Assembly: GCA_009617715.1 (NCBI GenBank)
Contig: VTFK01000407.1
Span: 1-64,000 of the forward strand
Direction of reading: 5' to 3'
From: Plectrocnemia conspersa
Lineage: Eukaryota; Arthropoda; Insecta; Trichoptera; Polycentropodidae
DNA length: 64,000 nucleotides
Position numbers and translations under genes: made by a program. Position 1 is the stretch's first letter. Each line of letters opens with the position of its first letter. Shown here piece by piece: positions 45,598-58,153 of the stretch. The notes under the pieces are model-generated. The model saw only the letters and a program-made list of their open reading frames with translations. It had not been told where the DNA came from and did no database searches.

Positions 45598-47384
45598 CTC
45601 AACTTTTTGCGTTTTAAATATTATTTTTGCTTCTTTCTAATTTTTTTTAAATATATTTTTAAATTAAATGGTTCAAATTAGACATTATAATTTAGGATTT
45701 TCAATGATAGTCAAAATGGTTTAATCTATAAAAAACTACTTAACCTTTTCAATTCATTTGAAAATTGATTTAAAACTTGACTAAATATTTTCAGAAAAAA
45801 AATGTATATTATTTAATGTTAGATTTGAAACTTAGCTATTTAATGAATAGGTTTATTTAGATAAATGATATATACGCTATAAAATATAATCTATCATAAT
45901 CAATTGGGAAGATGTGATTTTTATCTTTAATTTTTGAATAAACTTGTTAAATCTATGTTACTAAAAATAAAAACTACTACAGAAAAAATGAAAATATCAA
46001 AAAATCAATTACTATGTGTAGTAAAATATCCCAAGCATACTTTGAAAATAATGATACTGCACAATATTTTTTACAGAGATAAGTTCTGTCCAATACATAA
46101 AATAAATTTAATATAACATATTTGCTAGCAGATAAATTTACACCGTAACAAAAATAAAAATAAACATAACCATGATTTTTTTAGTGATTCTAAAACCGAA
46201 AATTCAACTTATATATTTTATAAATACATTAATATAATCAAAAAGCTAATACTAAATTTTTAATAAATTATACATATACTTATCAATATTTGTAGCAATA
46301 TTGAAAAAATATAATTTTTTACTTTATATAAAAAATCGACAACCAAGAAGAATATTTGTAACAAAAAAAAAGCAAAATTGTTATATATTATAAAATATAT
46401 GTATTTTTAAGTTCTAAATATAAAACATATCAACAACATTGAAATTTCAGAGTTAAAATTCCCGATATTAGTTAAAAACCTAGTGGGTAAAAGTGAATAG
46501 ATAATCACAAAAATTTAATAATTAAATTAAATGGTATAATACAATCTTTCATAATTAAAAATCAATTAATAACTATTTTTATCTAAGCTATGAACTTTTA
46601 ATAAAATCTAAAAATAATATTGTTGTACAATTACGTGTAAAATCAATTGTTTTAGTTAAAAAAACATTTAAAGTCAAAGCTTTGAGTTAAAGTTTAAAAA
46701 TTAGAAAGTAAATATTAAAAGATCAGATCAAAAATGCCACATAAAAAATAATACATAACATAAAAAAGCCATAAAATACTTGTAAAAATAATAAGACACA
46801 CTAAAACAGAATTAAAACACAATTTATCAATAAAAAAATTTAACAATTCCGGGGAATAAAAATGTGAAAATATTACATAAATAAATAAATTATTACGCAT
46901 AAACATATAATTGCTACAAATATTTTATAACTTATAGCTTAAATTAAATTAAAATAAAATGTAAAATGAATTATTGTGATTTATATATTTTTTATTGCTT
47001 AGAAATTAAAATAAAAATTGATTTCCTAAAATGTTTTGTTGGGCCTCATGTAAACACATTTTTTTGGAACTTTGAATCAGTTTTACTAGATTTTAAGAAT
47101 ACTTTTTAAAAAGTATAGGGACAAAATACATAGGTAGGCATAAGATTTAAATTAAGACAATTTCCTTATTATAAATATTTTGAGATGAACTTTAAATTAC
47201 AAAATCACATGTACTTTTTTATTATAACTTGCTTCATCTAAGTAAAATTAAATAATCATGTTTAATATTATTTTTGGTACACGTGTAAATATATAATATA
47301 TTTATGATTAATAATTCAAAGAACACCTTTGATCTAGATTTAATGGTATTTTTTAACACCACTACTTCACACACCAGTATCAGT
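45598..47384. other. AT-rich gene-free stretch
   Basis: About 1.8 kb of very AT-rich sequence. Two short frames show no domain. No repeat is recognised. Confidence 0.45.
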
Positions 47385-47760
47385 TTACCGACGAAACAAA
47401 AGGACAGTAATTAAAATGCGATCGTAATGTAACGCCTTTCAATTGCTCATAACTTTGAAAGGGCTTAACAGGGGTGGTTTTCCAGCGGGCGGTTTATGGG
47501 AGGCGGTTGACGTTCGTTGAGGGGGTGGTAGCGCACCCGGCAAGAAGCGGCACATTTTCATTATTTATGACATCGGAGGTCTTCTCTATTGCCAAACCGA
47601 GTTAAAGTTAGTGCTAATAATTGTTCTCGGCTCGGCGGTCGGCTGGCTTACTGCGACTCCGTCTGTCTCTATCTTTCATTACCTTATCAGAACCGGTTCC
47701 GCTAGGTATTGCCCGACGTTAGATATAGAGACGATGGAAATTTTCTTATCGCGATTCGAT
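47385..47760. promoter_or_regulatory. GC-richer island with Grainyhead-type site
   Basis: AACCGGTT at 47691-47698 is the Grainyhead consensus core. GACAGTAATTAAAATGCG, TTTATGGGAGGCGG and CATTATTTATGACATCG also occur. No coding frame. The motifs make an enhancer plausible, not proven. Confidence 0.35.
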
Positions 47761-48449
47761 TGAATTGTCAAAATTAGCTATATGAAAAGCTAAAAGGTGG
47801 GCCAAACAACAAATTCACAGATTGTTGTTGGAATTAAAAAATCATAATATAATTAAAATAAAGCATAATCAATTGGATATGCACTGAGAAGGGGACTACG
47901 AATCTTAAGTGCATCCTCTAGGCGGCACGTTTCAAAAGCCGCGCATTTCAACGAATCACGTGGTCAATTATTTGTGTAAAAATATTTCTTATAACAAAAA
48001 AAATATTTTTTTACAACAAAAATTTTTCAAAAAAAATTATAAAAAAACTGTAAAAAAATTGCATATAAATTACAAACACAGCTTTATAATCAATAGCTAG
48101 ACTATACACAATTTAATCCTCCGTGAGATAAGGAAAATCGATAAAAACCTAATCTGTGATAATCAATCAGAATTATAATTATATAATAATAATTATTTTG
48201 GATCTCAAAGACAAGATAGAAATTGAAAACACTAGGGATATAATGGAATTTGAGCCCAGGTATTAAACATAAATTTATATGCTACTATTGAGCTATCGTT
48301 CTGGATATGTATTATACATATGTACATATATAATGTAAGCGTTGAGTATGTAGGCAAATTTTGTTGACGTTTATCTAATTATATTAAATATTATTTTTAC
48401 TGTTATTATATTTCTTTCTGCCTAAGAAAAAGACTACTTTATTTTCAGT
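47761..48449. other. AT-rich spacer
   Basis: A 63-codon frame at 47909 follows a GC-richer start and has no domain. A tRNA-like relic lies at 48245-48296. Confidence 0.3.
48245..48296 (-). repeat. tRNA-like relic (A and B box words)
   Basis: On the minus strand TAGCTCAATAGTAGC resembles a tRNA A box and GGGCTCAAATTCC a B box, about 25 bp apart. No cloverleaf stems are evident. Old SINE head or tRNA pseudogene. Confidence 0.35.
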
Positions 48450-48860
48450 GTTAATGGGGCGATATCCAGCCGAGGGCGTAGGCGCTATATCGGATACCTC
48501 GGCTGGCTGCTTTTACACTTGCATGAAAACCGGCGTCGCTTCTTTGCTACACCCCTGAGAAATCATACGTCCCATTCATATGTATGTAGCGAAATAACAT
48601 TGAGCATATGAGATGGTGGTCTTCTTACCCCGACAGAAAGCAGTCGAACAGTCCCCGGCCTCTGAGCCAATCTGCCGTTAAAGCGCATTCGGTACGTTCT
48701 TATGGCCCGGGACTTCATTATTCTTCGGCCATGATCACACATAAAGATATACTATAAATCGCCGAGAGGAAAGGCGCCGTTACACGTTTTTAAATGTGCA
48801 GGTGGGGTCGAGTGGCGTTCCCCAGATGCGAGATTGAAAATTCGTTTAAAGTCGTGTGCG
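48450..48860. promoter_or_regulatory. GC-richer island with a 10-bp stem hairpin
   Basis: CCAGCCGAGG (48466-48475) pairs with CCTCGGCTGG (48497-48506) across 21 bases. The block follows TTTATTTTCAG and might be an exon start, but no frame is convincing. AACCGGCGTCG and CCATTCATATGTATGTAG follow. Confidence 0.35.
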
Positions 48861-49029
48861 AATATGTTGAGAATCCCTGATAATAAATACATTAAATATA
48901 CATAAATATAATATCTACGTATATGATATGAAACATGTAAATGTTTTTTGAAAAATAAAGTGTATATTAGTTTATATATTTTTTTTTAAATATATTTTAA
49001 TTTAATTGAAGCTAATTAATTTTGATTTT
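48861..49029. other. AT-rich spacer
   Basis: Nothing recognisable. Confidence 0.3.
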
Positions 49030-49255
49030 TTTTATTGAAATGTTTTGAACCCTAAGGGTAAGAAACCTTTGCAGCCAAAAAGACGCTGTTGCGAACTATG
49101 GTGGACGAGTATTTTATCGAGCAGTGGTGAAGAAGCTGGCGGAGGGATGATGTCCAGTGGATGGTCCTCAGAGCTCTTGTAGTTGTGGCAGCGTCGGTGT
49201 AAACGGGGCCCGTATGCCACTATATATCCTCTCCTCATCAAGGGTTGCAAATCTC
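49030..49255 (-). repeat. Unclassified dispersed repeat R, copy 2
   Basis: On the minus strand the segment has ATGAGGAGAGG, CGCTGCCACAACTACAAGAG and CATCCCTCCGCCAGCTTC, then GCGTCTTTTTGGCTGCAAAG. These match 5115-5400. A 72-codon frame (CHNYKSSEDHPLDIIPPPAS) spans it, and the other copy preserves CHNY, SEDH, LD and IPPPA before its frame diverges. That partial conservation may be nucleotide similarity alone. Confidence 0.65.
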
Positions 49256-50562
49256 GCTTACGACCATCTAAGCAATTGTTTTACTCGTTTCTCCGACCAA
49301 CGAAAGTGACATTCGCTTTATGGACATCCTTATAAGTTCAAATGGCGCAATGGGAATTTGTGTCTTTACTGTGTTTCTAATCATCCGATGATTGTTTCCG
49401 TGTCCATTACGCAACAAAGAAATATTTTTTTTTATGCATCGGAGAGTAATTACTTATTATTTATGTGAAACCGTTTTTACCTGGACATAATATGGGCTTT
49501 TGTGTGGTTCTTCCTTTACATTATTTTGTCACGTTCAATATTATTATGTTGTGGTTACGGTATTCAAATTCACAAGTTTAAAGAAGAAGAACCCCACAAA
49601 AACAACGTTTATTTTCTTCTGCTTTTTGATTTTTTACTTTGCAGACTTTAAATAAATGGCTTAGAAGCACTTGCAGAAATGATCGGTGCCAAATACAAAG
49701 GAAGGTTATATACATAGTGCGATGAAATGCGCCAACGGGTACTAAATGTAGTGCAATGAAAGTGATTGTTTCAGAAATTTATTCGTACTAACTCACATAT
49801 TTATTCGCCTAAATTAATAATAATCTGTGACTTTACAAATATAAGTAATGTAACTAGCGGGTATCCAAATTTTGAGCTTTTTAAAAAAAACAGTCGTTAC
49901 GCAGAAGCAATTTTTATAAAAGGCAACAAAAAATAATATAGTTTGTTTCTTCTCTAAATAAAAATCTAGAATATGAAAGAGTCTTACACCTCGCTTATCC
50001 CAAAAAAAAATTAAACATGCGTAAAAACTAAATATTCACGACACTTCTATCCCAAACACATAGAAATCTTAACTTTCATACTATTTTGTTTAGCAACCGT
50101 ACTTCCTTTAGAAACCCAATAATATTTTCCATCCCAAACTTTCTACTACATATTTATCTGAACTCATGCTAAGTAGAGCTACTCCAAATATCACCCCGAG
50201 ACTTAAAATACCGAAGAAGCAGCGGCTTTTTGCTTTACGTAAAATTCCTGGTCCAACTATGAAGTTAAAAATCGAATAATTCAACTTATTATTAAAAATA
50301 AATTACGTTATTCTACGAAACTCAAAAAATATTTTACGAATTTAGCAAAAATCGTACATTTCAAAACAAAATAGTAATAATTAATGATATAAAAAGTTAT
50401 TTTTTATATATACAACAAATAGTATGTTTCTTAACAGTTAATACAGTTGAAAAACTACTTTTTGTTTGGAAAGGACGGACGCTAGATTATAAATTTTATT
50501 TTTTGTTACCGGTCGCTAGAATGAGATGTCCAAACTAGCATTATAAAATATGTGATACATAA
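49256..50562. other. Mixed spacer
   Basis: Moderately AT-rich with no gene. TTTGGAAAGGACGGACGCTAG near 50465 and CCGAAGAAGCAGCGGC near 50210 are faint shared repeats. Confidence 0.3.
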
Positions 50563-50778
50563 CAGAAGAGAGAAAGACGCGATAAGAAACGCAGAAGGAA
50601 ACTTTGGAGAGATCGCAGCATAGATAAGCTAGAACTAGACTGCATTGACATGAGGGACATCAGCAGATCCTCTAAAGAAAATCACGAGAAAGACACCTTA
50701 GCTGCTCTACCAAAACGACAGCCGACAATAATACAACTAGACATGCCAATAAAGACTCATTTCAAGTACACCGCCTAA
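50563..50778 (+). pseudogene. Open remnant, possibly a LINE C-terminus
   Basis: A 71-codon open stretch reads RRRKLWRDRSIDKLELDC and on to PIKTHFKYTA before TAA. An Arg-rich stretch followed by W-D is usual at LINE ORF2 C-termini, which suggests a relic. There is no ATG start and no further domain. It could also be chance. Confidence 0.3.
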
Positions 50779-52669
50779 TAGTGGCATTTACACTTTATAT
50801 ATATAGTCCATCCAAGATGTTAGCGCTCATCATCATTGTGTTGGAAATAAGCGTGCGTGTACGCATGCATGCATACATTCACAGTTTTCCGCGAATTTGT
50901 TTACACCGATAGGAGAACGTTACTGATAATAAATCAGGGCTGTTTTAATGGAAAGGTGACCATACGTTGGAAAATGAAATAAAAATTATAATGTCATATA
51001 TTTTTATTATAAATTATTGTAATGTTGTGGTATTTTTTAATCAATAAAACAATTCCTGTAATATTCTATTGGTATTTTTTAAAATATTATATTGAACAGA
51101 TATTCAACCTGGAGAATGATACCAAAACTGCTCTCATGTTTTTGAGTTAAATATGTATATAAATAAACAAAATAAGTAAGAAAGTGATATTTTAAACTTT
51201 CCTCAACAAATTAAATTAAAAAAGTAAAAATTAATTGCACTTGTAATTTCACATCGTCATTCTATTATATTTTCTCACCAATACTGTGACGATGAGCGTT
51301 CATATCTTGAATGGACTGTACACATATATGTAGTAATTTATATATGTAATTAACTTACCACCTTTTCCGGTGTCTATTTGACTGCAATGTCACACTTCTC
51401 CGTACTCAAAACTGATTATGAACACATCAATACATTATGTCGCGATCGCCTTGTTGACTCGTTGTTCACTTCTATGATGCCGAAAAAAATTTGGCGAAAC
51501 CTCGAGAGGAAAGAAATCTGTAAATTTAAAATTTATCATATTATTATGATGTCTTTATAGCAAAAAACGTGTTGTTTTAATAAAATTTTACTGACTTGAC
51601 GTATTTTGATAAATATATATGTATGTATTATTTTAACACAATATAAAGTGCAATTAGTTTTGTATATATAATATTACTAGCACAGATCATATACTAAATA
51701 TATATCAAACCTTTCTTCTAAAATACGTAGTTTTTTTTAATTTACATAACTATTTAATACTTTAAAATATCATATTCATAGTATCTATTGACAACTACTA
51801 AAAAAAATTAATTTGTCGCAAGGTTTTACAGTTTTCATAGGTTTAATTAATTACTAATAAATTTATAATAGCCTTAGTAAATAAATTGATACTTGTTTGC
51901 TATACTATTTGATTTATATTATATTAAATTATTTTTTTTTCACTTATCTTTTCTCTATTTAATAATTTATAAATCAATATGAATGTTAATTTAGAAAGTA
52001 TTTCGAAATTACTTGCCAAAATGTATTAAAAATATGCTCCATAGTAATTTTAGTACTTATGAACCATTTAATTTGAGATTTAATAATATAGATTAAGCAT
52101 AACCATAAAACATATTATAGATATTAAAATTCGCACTATAAATATTAATATAACAATTAAAAATAATAAATAAATATACACCTGTATGAATTTTCAAACA
52201 TTCGCTTCTTTCAACAACTCGTATATCGAATAGTATACGATAAATATAGTTTGAATTAAAAATATTGATTTATACACAAATATAATTATTTTTTATAAAA
52301 AAACAAAAGTATGTATTTTATTTTTTAAAATAATAATGCATTTATTTTTTAGTTTTATTCAAATTCTAACTACTGCTTAAAAAAATATTTCCATAACTAA
52401 TTACTTAAGACAGACTTGAAATTAAATATTATTTGTATCGATTTAGGGGATGTTAAAATCAATTATGAAACAACCTGATATTCTGAGGAAAAGAAAGACG
52501 ATTTATTTCGCTCTTATGAACCAATTTTAAACTTGCTTTGACAATTGTTTGAGTTTTAAAAGGATTTTTTTTTTGATATTTAATGGCTTCTGCATGAGCC
52601 AGTGATTTTTTATTTTTTAAGTTAAGTATATCAGTATTGAACCAAAACTAACATTTTACACTAATGCAA
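50779..52669. other. AT-rich gene-free stretch
   Basis: About 1.9 kb with no recognised repeat or gene. A 60-codon frame at 51378 starts near TTTGACTGCAATG and has no domain. Confidence 0.4.
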
Positions 52670-53160
52670 TCTGTTTTAAACAAAAATTTAAATTCGATGG
52701 CTATAGTCTTTCCGATGTTAAGGGAAACGTACATAGGGGCGCAGAAAAGGAAAGGCAGAGTTTTTATCTTTGGACCGGAGATTTCCATTAAACGTGAGGA
52801 GTGGCGAAAGAGTGGCTGTTCCCCCATCGCCTCAGTCAGGCCGCTGTTAAGCCTATATTATCTGAGCAGTAATAATAAATTAGGCCCAAATTGTACACAT
52901 TAACTTTTATCTTTCGCGCGTTACACGTATTGCGGATGCGTATAGGTGTATGGGCCGTAACGCTCCGCTGATAATATCTTGTGCATGCCTAAACAAACAT
53001 TCAAAACGTAAATAGCTAATGAAGGCGCAGATGAGCACAACGTCGCGTATATTACGCTTTACGGCCAAAGAGCCGGCGAAAGCTCCGAAAAGCTGCGAAA
53101 GCTCGTGGTTGACGACTGACCGGTTTTTCCAGGCGGAAGCTCGAAGAAGGAGACATATTT
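52670..53160. promoter_or_regulatory. GC-richer non-coding island
   Basis: The block 52700-53160 has few homopolymers and includes GGCGCAGAAAAGG, GAGCAGTAATAATAAATTAG and CTCCGAAAAGCTGCGAAAG. The 79-codon frame is unrecognised. Regulatory role inferred. Confidence 0.3.
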
Positions 53161-53479
53161 AAAACAATTTTATTTCAAGACAATTCATACGTATAATAAC
53201 AACAATAATAATAATAATAATTTATGTCTATGGGATCCTAAAATTTAATATTGGATCAACAGGTAATTCCATTTTTTTCATTTGCAAAATTTTGACTATT
53301 TTCTTACTGTATGTATTTCATTTTTATTTTATGTTTCATTACAAATCAGAGCATCATCACATAACAGAGTTTTTCCAATGCGTCATGATGGCCATCATAC
53401 AATTAAACATTTTTTAAAAATACCAAAAATATTAAAGATGAGCATCTCACATATTTTTTCCAGCTCCTCACGGCTATAG
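53161..53479. other. AT-rich spacer with AAT microsatellite
   Basis: An AAC/AAT-type trinucleotide run occupies about 53195-53221. No gene is seen. Confidence 0.45.
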
Positions 53480-53700
53480 TGTTTGTCAAACTCGTTAAAA
53501 ATCTAGACGGCTGATGCAAAAGAAGCGTTACCAAGACATCCTAGCCGCGACGTTAAAGAATAAGGGACGTGATCGCGACTCACACTGCACACTAAGGCTC
53601 GCAGCCGAATATCGCCGAGCCGCGGACCACTTTAATGGCTCTAAGCGATCGCACCTCTATTGCCGTAATTTTCGCCAAACAAACCCACTTACATTAATAA
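53480..53700. promoter_or_regulatory. GC-richer non-coding island
   Basis: CpG-rich text with ATCGCCGAGCCGCGGACC and AATGGCTCTAAGCGATCG. A 70-codon frame has no domain. Confidence 0.25.
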
Positions 53701-54109
53701 AGAATATTAAAAATATATTAAGATAAATAGTGACATATCTGAAGAAATATTTAAAATTATAACCACTTGAATAAATATTTTATGATCGGCTAAAATAATG
53801 TTTTTTTTTGACGTCGCCAGGGCTGACAATAGTGACTTGCGCCTTTGTGTAAAACTTTGTATAAAAAATTGATAATTGATGTGGAATTTAAAACATTATT
53901 TGTGCTAACCCTATCACTTTGATTTTTAGCTGCCAAGAATGGACATCAAATGCATCGCCCAGATGCCCTTATGGGGCATAAAGTTCATTCATCTGTACCT
54001 TGACACTTGACATATATTTTATTTTTAAATCTAAAAATAAGCGCCATAGTGTATCGCCCTATGCCGCGTATTTTAAGTATAAGTTGCTTTTGCCCTTTTT
54101 TATACATAC
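53701..54109. other. AT-rich spacer
   Basis: No feature is seen. Confidence 0.3.
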
Positions 54110-54284
54110 CAGGCACGTACGGTGAAATACATTCCATTTCGCTCGCTTGCATGTTAAGTGACGAGAGTGAGTGAGAGATAATGGCGTGCGTTACATGCGT
54201 TCCGCACGCCACCTTCTTCTCACTTACTCCCGTCACTTAACACGCGAGCGAGTGAAAAGGAATGAATTCCACCATACGCGCCTG
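54110..54284. mobile_element. Palindromic hAT-type MITE with perfect 8-bp target duplication (175 bp)
   Basis: The element starts CAGGCACGTACGGTG and ends with the inverse CCATACGCGCCTG. ATACATAC lies directly outside each end (54102-54109 and 54285-54292). The whole element folds back, with arms of about 85 bp that include ATGTTAAGTGACGAGAG and its inverse. That word is shared with TIR element E (17861-17877). Exact 8-bp duplications indicate a hAT-type transposase and a recent insertion. Confidence 0.88.
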
Positions 54285-54829
54285 ATACATACAAGAAATA
54301 AATGGAGCGAAACATTTCCTTCAAAAGCACCTAATTTTTTACAATTATCATTATTTATTAGGGAAACATTGATTTTATTGCTTTTTTAACCTTTAAAAAA
54401 TATAATACTCAAGTGAAAGGAAATATTCAACAAATAATGTGAATTAGTATTAGAAAATTTAGGTTTTCGATCTGAATTTTTTAGATCGACAAAAAAAAAA
54501 AAGAAACCAATAAATAACAAAGAATCAACAACATCAGCTTAATTATAAAAATCAATGTATTTGTTGTTTTTTTATTGATTGTAATATTGTTAATTCGATG
54601 ACTAGATTTGATGCAGTTTGCTGCATCTTTTGAGAAATAAGTAATACATGTAAAAAAAGGGCATTTAGGAAGTGGAGGTGGAGGCATTTGCCTTCCTTTG
54701 AATTTATCTAGAAAATTGCATGTCATTTAATTAAATATTATGAATCTTAATAAAAAATAAAAGCCCTCCCTTATTTTACACTAGAAATTTTAGGGTTATC
54801 TCAAAATCGGTGTCGAATCTATTTCGAAT
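54285..54829. other. Spacer with a family P scrap
   Basis: GCATGTCATTTAATTAAATA near 54718 matches the reversed leader of family P. The rest is AT-rich. Confidence 0.35.
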
Positions 54830-55350
54830 ATATTTTTCTAAATATGTGAATTCAGTAAAATCATATCGAAATACATTTTCATCGGTAGATATATATTTTT
54901 ACTAGTAAAAATATAATTTATCTGCCAGGTGCAAATAAAATTATATGATTTAAACTTTTTCATATGTAGTATTTATTTATTTCATGCGATGTATATATGT
55001 TACAGTAAATATGTATATTTTAGTAATTTATGTGAAATCCAAATATATTTTTACCAGTAGATATATATTTCTACTAGCAAAAATATGATTTAATGCTAGT
55101 TAAATTATATGCCGTACTAAAATGTCTGTAAAACGCAATTTAACAGTTGCGTTAAAAATATGATAGCTATCCTTACTGATATTATTATTGACTTTTGATA
55201 TATATGGACTGATCTAAATATATTAAAACCTAATTTTGGTCAATAGGAGGGCGCAAGAACAATTATTACTGCACGTAAAAATTCACATCAAAAGCAATAA
55301 AATCTTGTCGGCGCCGTCGCAGTGGGAACGCTCGGCAACAAGCGTTGTTC
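54830..55350 (-). repeat. Foldback repeat family P, copy 5 (reverse orientation, partial)
   Basis: The distal module at 54830-55110 (GTAGATATATATTTCTACTA) is the complement of 41820-42065. ATGATAGCTATCCTTACTGATATTA follows, then CTAATTTTGGTCAATAGGAG to GCGCCGTCGCAGTGGGAACG at 55225-55335, one palindrome arm. The copy breaks off at the palindrome centre, so the other arm and subunits are missing. Confidence 0.8.
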
Positions 55351-55639
55351 CGGCAAAACTTTTGATTATCATGGAAAAATTATATTAATTTTTTTTATAA
55401 AAAAAACTAAAAATACGGTATGAAATTGAAATATGGATTTTATAACACCGTTAATACAAAATAATATTATTATGTCGATATCATTGAGAAATGTACTTAT
55501 TTAGCGACTTATTCTTAGAATCCTATACAGGAGTAAAACGATTAGGAACATTGAATAGTTTCACTACTGTATATCAAAAGTTTTACGACCTTTTGCCCGA
55601 TCAACTAATGTCATTTTAAACGTCACACAATAGCCAAAT
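55351..55639. other. AT-rich spacer
   Basis: Nothing recognisable. Confidence 0.3.
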
Positions 55640-56110
55640 TAAACGTGAATTTTCATCGGAAAATTCGAGGTGCGACCGCACCCCGTGACCGTACCGTGAC
55701 CCGCACGACGTTTTGAAATTTAATTTAATTCCGTGTCAAACTACTTTGTTACGGGCATGTAAATGGGATATGTAAAACACACAATGGACCTTCATTCTCT
55801 CCTCCTGCCACTCTAGGTACAGAAAATTAAATTCGATCGCGTTGAAAGTTTTATCAACAGCCCAGTCGCTCGCATCTTCCGAAGTGATTCGAGGAGGCGG
55901 TGCCGGGTGAGCTGGAAGTATCTGATGTTTTCTGCCGGTTTTAATATGCATCCCGGGTATGGACGGATTCTAATGGCTGCCGGGAATCAATTAGAACGAT
56001 AGTTGAATACTTCTGAACGTACGTGCGCCACTGGGACATTCGATATTCGAACACTCCCAGCACTTGCGCCGAACGGCGAGATTGCTGAAAGTAAGGGGGA
56101 AATGAGGAAA
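55640..56110. promoter_or_regulatory. GC-richer non-coding island
   Basis: The block includes CGAGGTGCGACCGCACCCCG, TTCCGAAGTGATTCGAGGAG and TGGCTGCCGGGAATCAATTAG. Two unrelated frames on opposite strands have no domain. Possible enhancer. Confidence 0.3.
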
Positions 56111-56654
56111 CTGCATTTGCATGCTCAAATTATTACTATAAAAAGCGATAGGTACGACTCGACTTTTTATATTACTTATTTTCTATCTGCATGTTCAAAT
56201 TATTTTTCATCTTAGTGGGCTATTTAATAATAAAATCTCACGTGATGGTTACAAATAGACTTTAATCATATATCTTCTACTGATCTTTTAACTATAAATA
56301 CTTTGATGTTTTTAAAAAAAAATTTAACTAATATCAACGCAATAAATATTGATTTAAAAATAAAAAAACCGTTGTTTCAAACAGTATTAAAACTTTTTTA
56401 GCTCGCTTTAAATTACGAGGATATGCGACTCTTAAAAAATACACCAAAATTCTCAACACTTTTTTTGCTAAGTTTATATTTAATTAAGTCCGCATTTTAG
56501 ATACAGTTTATATATTTAAAATCTATGGTTTAGCTTATATCTTATGAAGATAGAAATAAGTTTAAATGAGCACTGCAAGTGATTGCAGATATCAATTTTC
56601 AAAACAAATCAAAAAAAAAGTTTTTGTCCTGATAGAAGACCTGACCTCCACTAT
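56111..56654. other. AT-rich spacer
   Basis: No feature is seen before the piggyBac-like element. Confidence 0.3.
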
Positions 56655-57576
56655 TTAACAGCTTAACGACCGGTATTTATTTGCCGAACTTTGCTTGGTG
56701 GCCGGGCGATCTCACGGAAAAATGGCAAGCAATTATCTTTTTCAGTAAATTACCTATAACTTGTAAACCAATTAAGATATTGTATTCAAATTTAATATGT
56801 AGCTTCCTTATGATTTTTTGCATAAATACCTGTCAAGTACGTCATTTAATCAGTGTTTCTAAACCTGTGGGTCCAATTTGTTTGAAATAATAGTTTCGAA
56901 AACAAATTTATATCATTGGCAAACATCTTACAAATACAAAGTAAGTGAGACTCTTCAATAGATTAGTATTATTTACCTGAATTTTTTATCACTTTTAAAA
57001 TTTAAAAATAAAAATTTTGATTTGTTATTTCTGGGCCACCAAGTCTAACCATTTGTATGCCCATACTCACGAAATGAATTTACGGTACACTTCACTAAAA
57101 ATATTTTGCTTATTGCACTTAAATAAATTAAAAGTAACATGTATGCTTTCAATATATTTTATATTCATCATTTTCATTCTTTCCATAATAATAATTTGGT
57201 AATATATAGGTGATATAAACAAAAAACCAAACATAAATTCTCAGAACAGTTTCTTTCTAATTATATTGTATGCTTTGAGCGAAGGCCAACACCCATTTCT
57301 AAAAGGTTCATTGTTGACAATTTACTACCTGCATAGATTGGCTCTAATCTTAGGAAAGATATTTTCTACTTAATTTTGTATTGGTTATTTACATGAAACA
57401 CAAGTGAGATCAGCCCACAATATTCGCATACACTACAAGGTGTTTAGCAATTCACAAAAATATTATTATAATATTTTATTTAGGAAATTATTATTAAAAA
57501 AAATAGTTTACAATTTTATCTAATGTTATTGTTAATTTATTATTCTTAATCTTATAACAGCCCTAAGCACTATATT

Positions 57577-57800
57577 TTTAACCAGCTTAACGCCCGGTGT
57601 TTTTTGCCGAACTTTCTTTGGTGGCCGGGAGATTTCGCGGAATAATAGCAAAAAATCACCTTTTTTAGTAAATTCCCTATAAACCAAATAATATATTTTA
57701 TCGAAATTTAATTTGTAGCTTCCTTATGATTTTTTGCATAAATATATTGCAATTACGTCATTTAACCAGTGTTTCTAAATCTGTGGGCCGCATAATTAAG
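57577..57800 (+). repeat. Direct duplicate of the piggyBac-like left end
   Basis: It shares GCCGAACTTT-CTTGGTGGCCGGG, GTAGCTTCCTTATGATTTTT and CAGTGTTTCTAAA with 56652-56890, spaced about 923 bp. It begins after its own TTAA (57578-57581) and has one more C at its end, which is nearer the usual piggyBac CC terminus. Divergence between the two is roughly 20 percent by eye. Confidence 0.8.
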
Positions 57801-57965
57801 TGATATAACGAAAAAAAACTTGTTTACAAATATAATATTAAATATTTACTATAAATTACAATCAATGTTATTCTAAAAGGGTAAATCGCCACTACCTGTC
57901 CTGACTTATCAGCTTACCTTGTGCATACCTTTTAAGAATTCATCTATTAGGGTATATGACACTTT

Positions 57966-57993
57966 TTTTATTGTGGAATTCCCAAATTCGGGA
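57966..57993. repeat. 11-bp stem palindrome inside the piggyBac-like element
   Basis: GTGGAATTCCC and GGGAATTCCAC surround a six-base loop. It lies in the 5' part of the element upstream of the decayed transposase and may be a cruciform or subterminal signal. Confidence 0.6.
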
Positions 57994-58153
57994 ATTCCAC
58001 ACAGATAAAAAAATGCATTTTATAATCGAAGTAATGCAGTATATTTAGTCTCCTCTAAACTATCGGTCGAAACGTATCGCGAAAATAGCTCTTCTCTCTG
58101 TGATCTTTCGTGATTGTGATTTTGATTTAAATTTTATTTTCAATCACGGCAAA

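Noticed and set aside
49032..49250. 72-codon minus-strand frame rich in Pro and His
   Set aside because: It lies entirely within a dispersed repeat, and the related copy at 5220-5400 does not keep the whole frame open.
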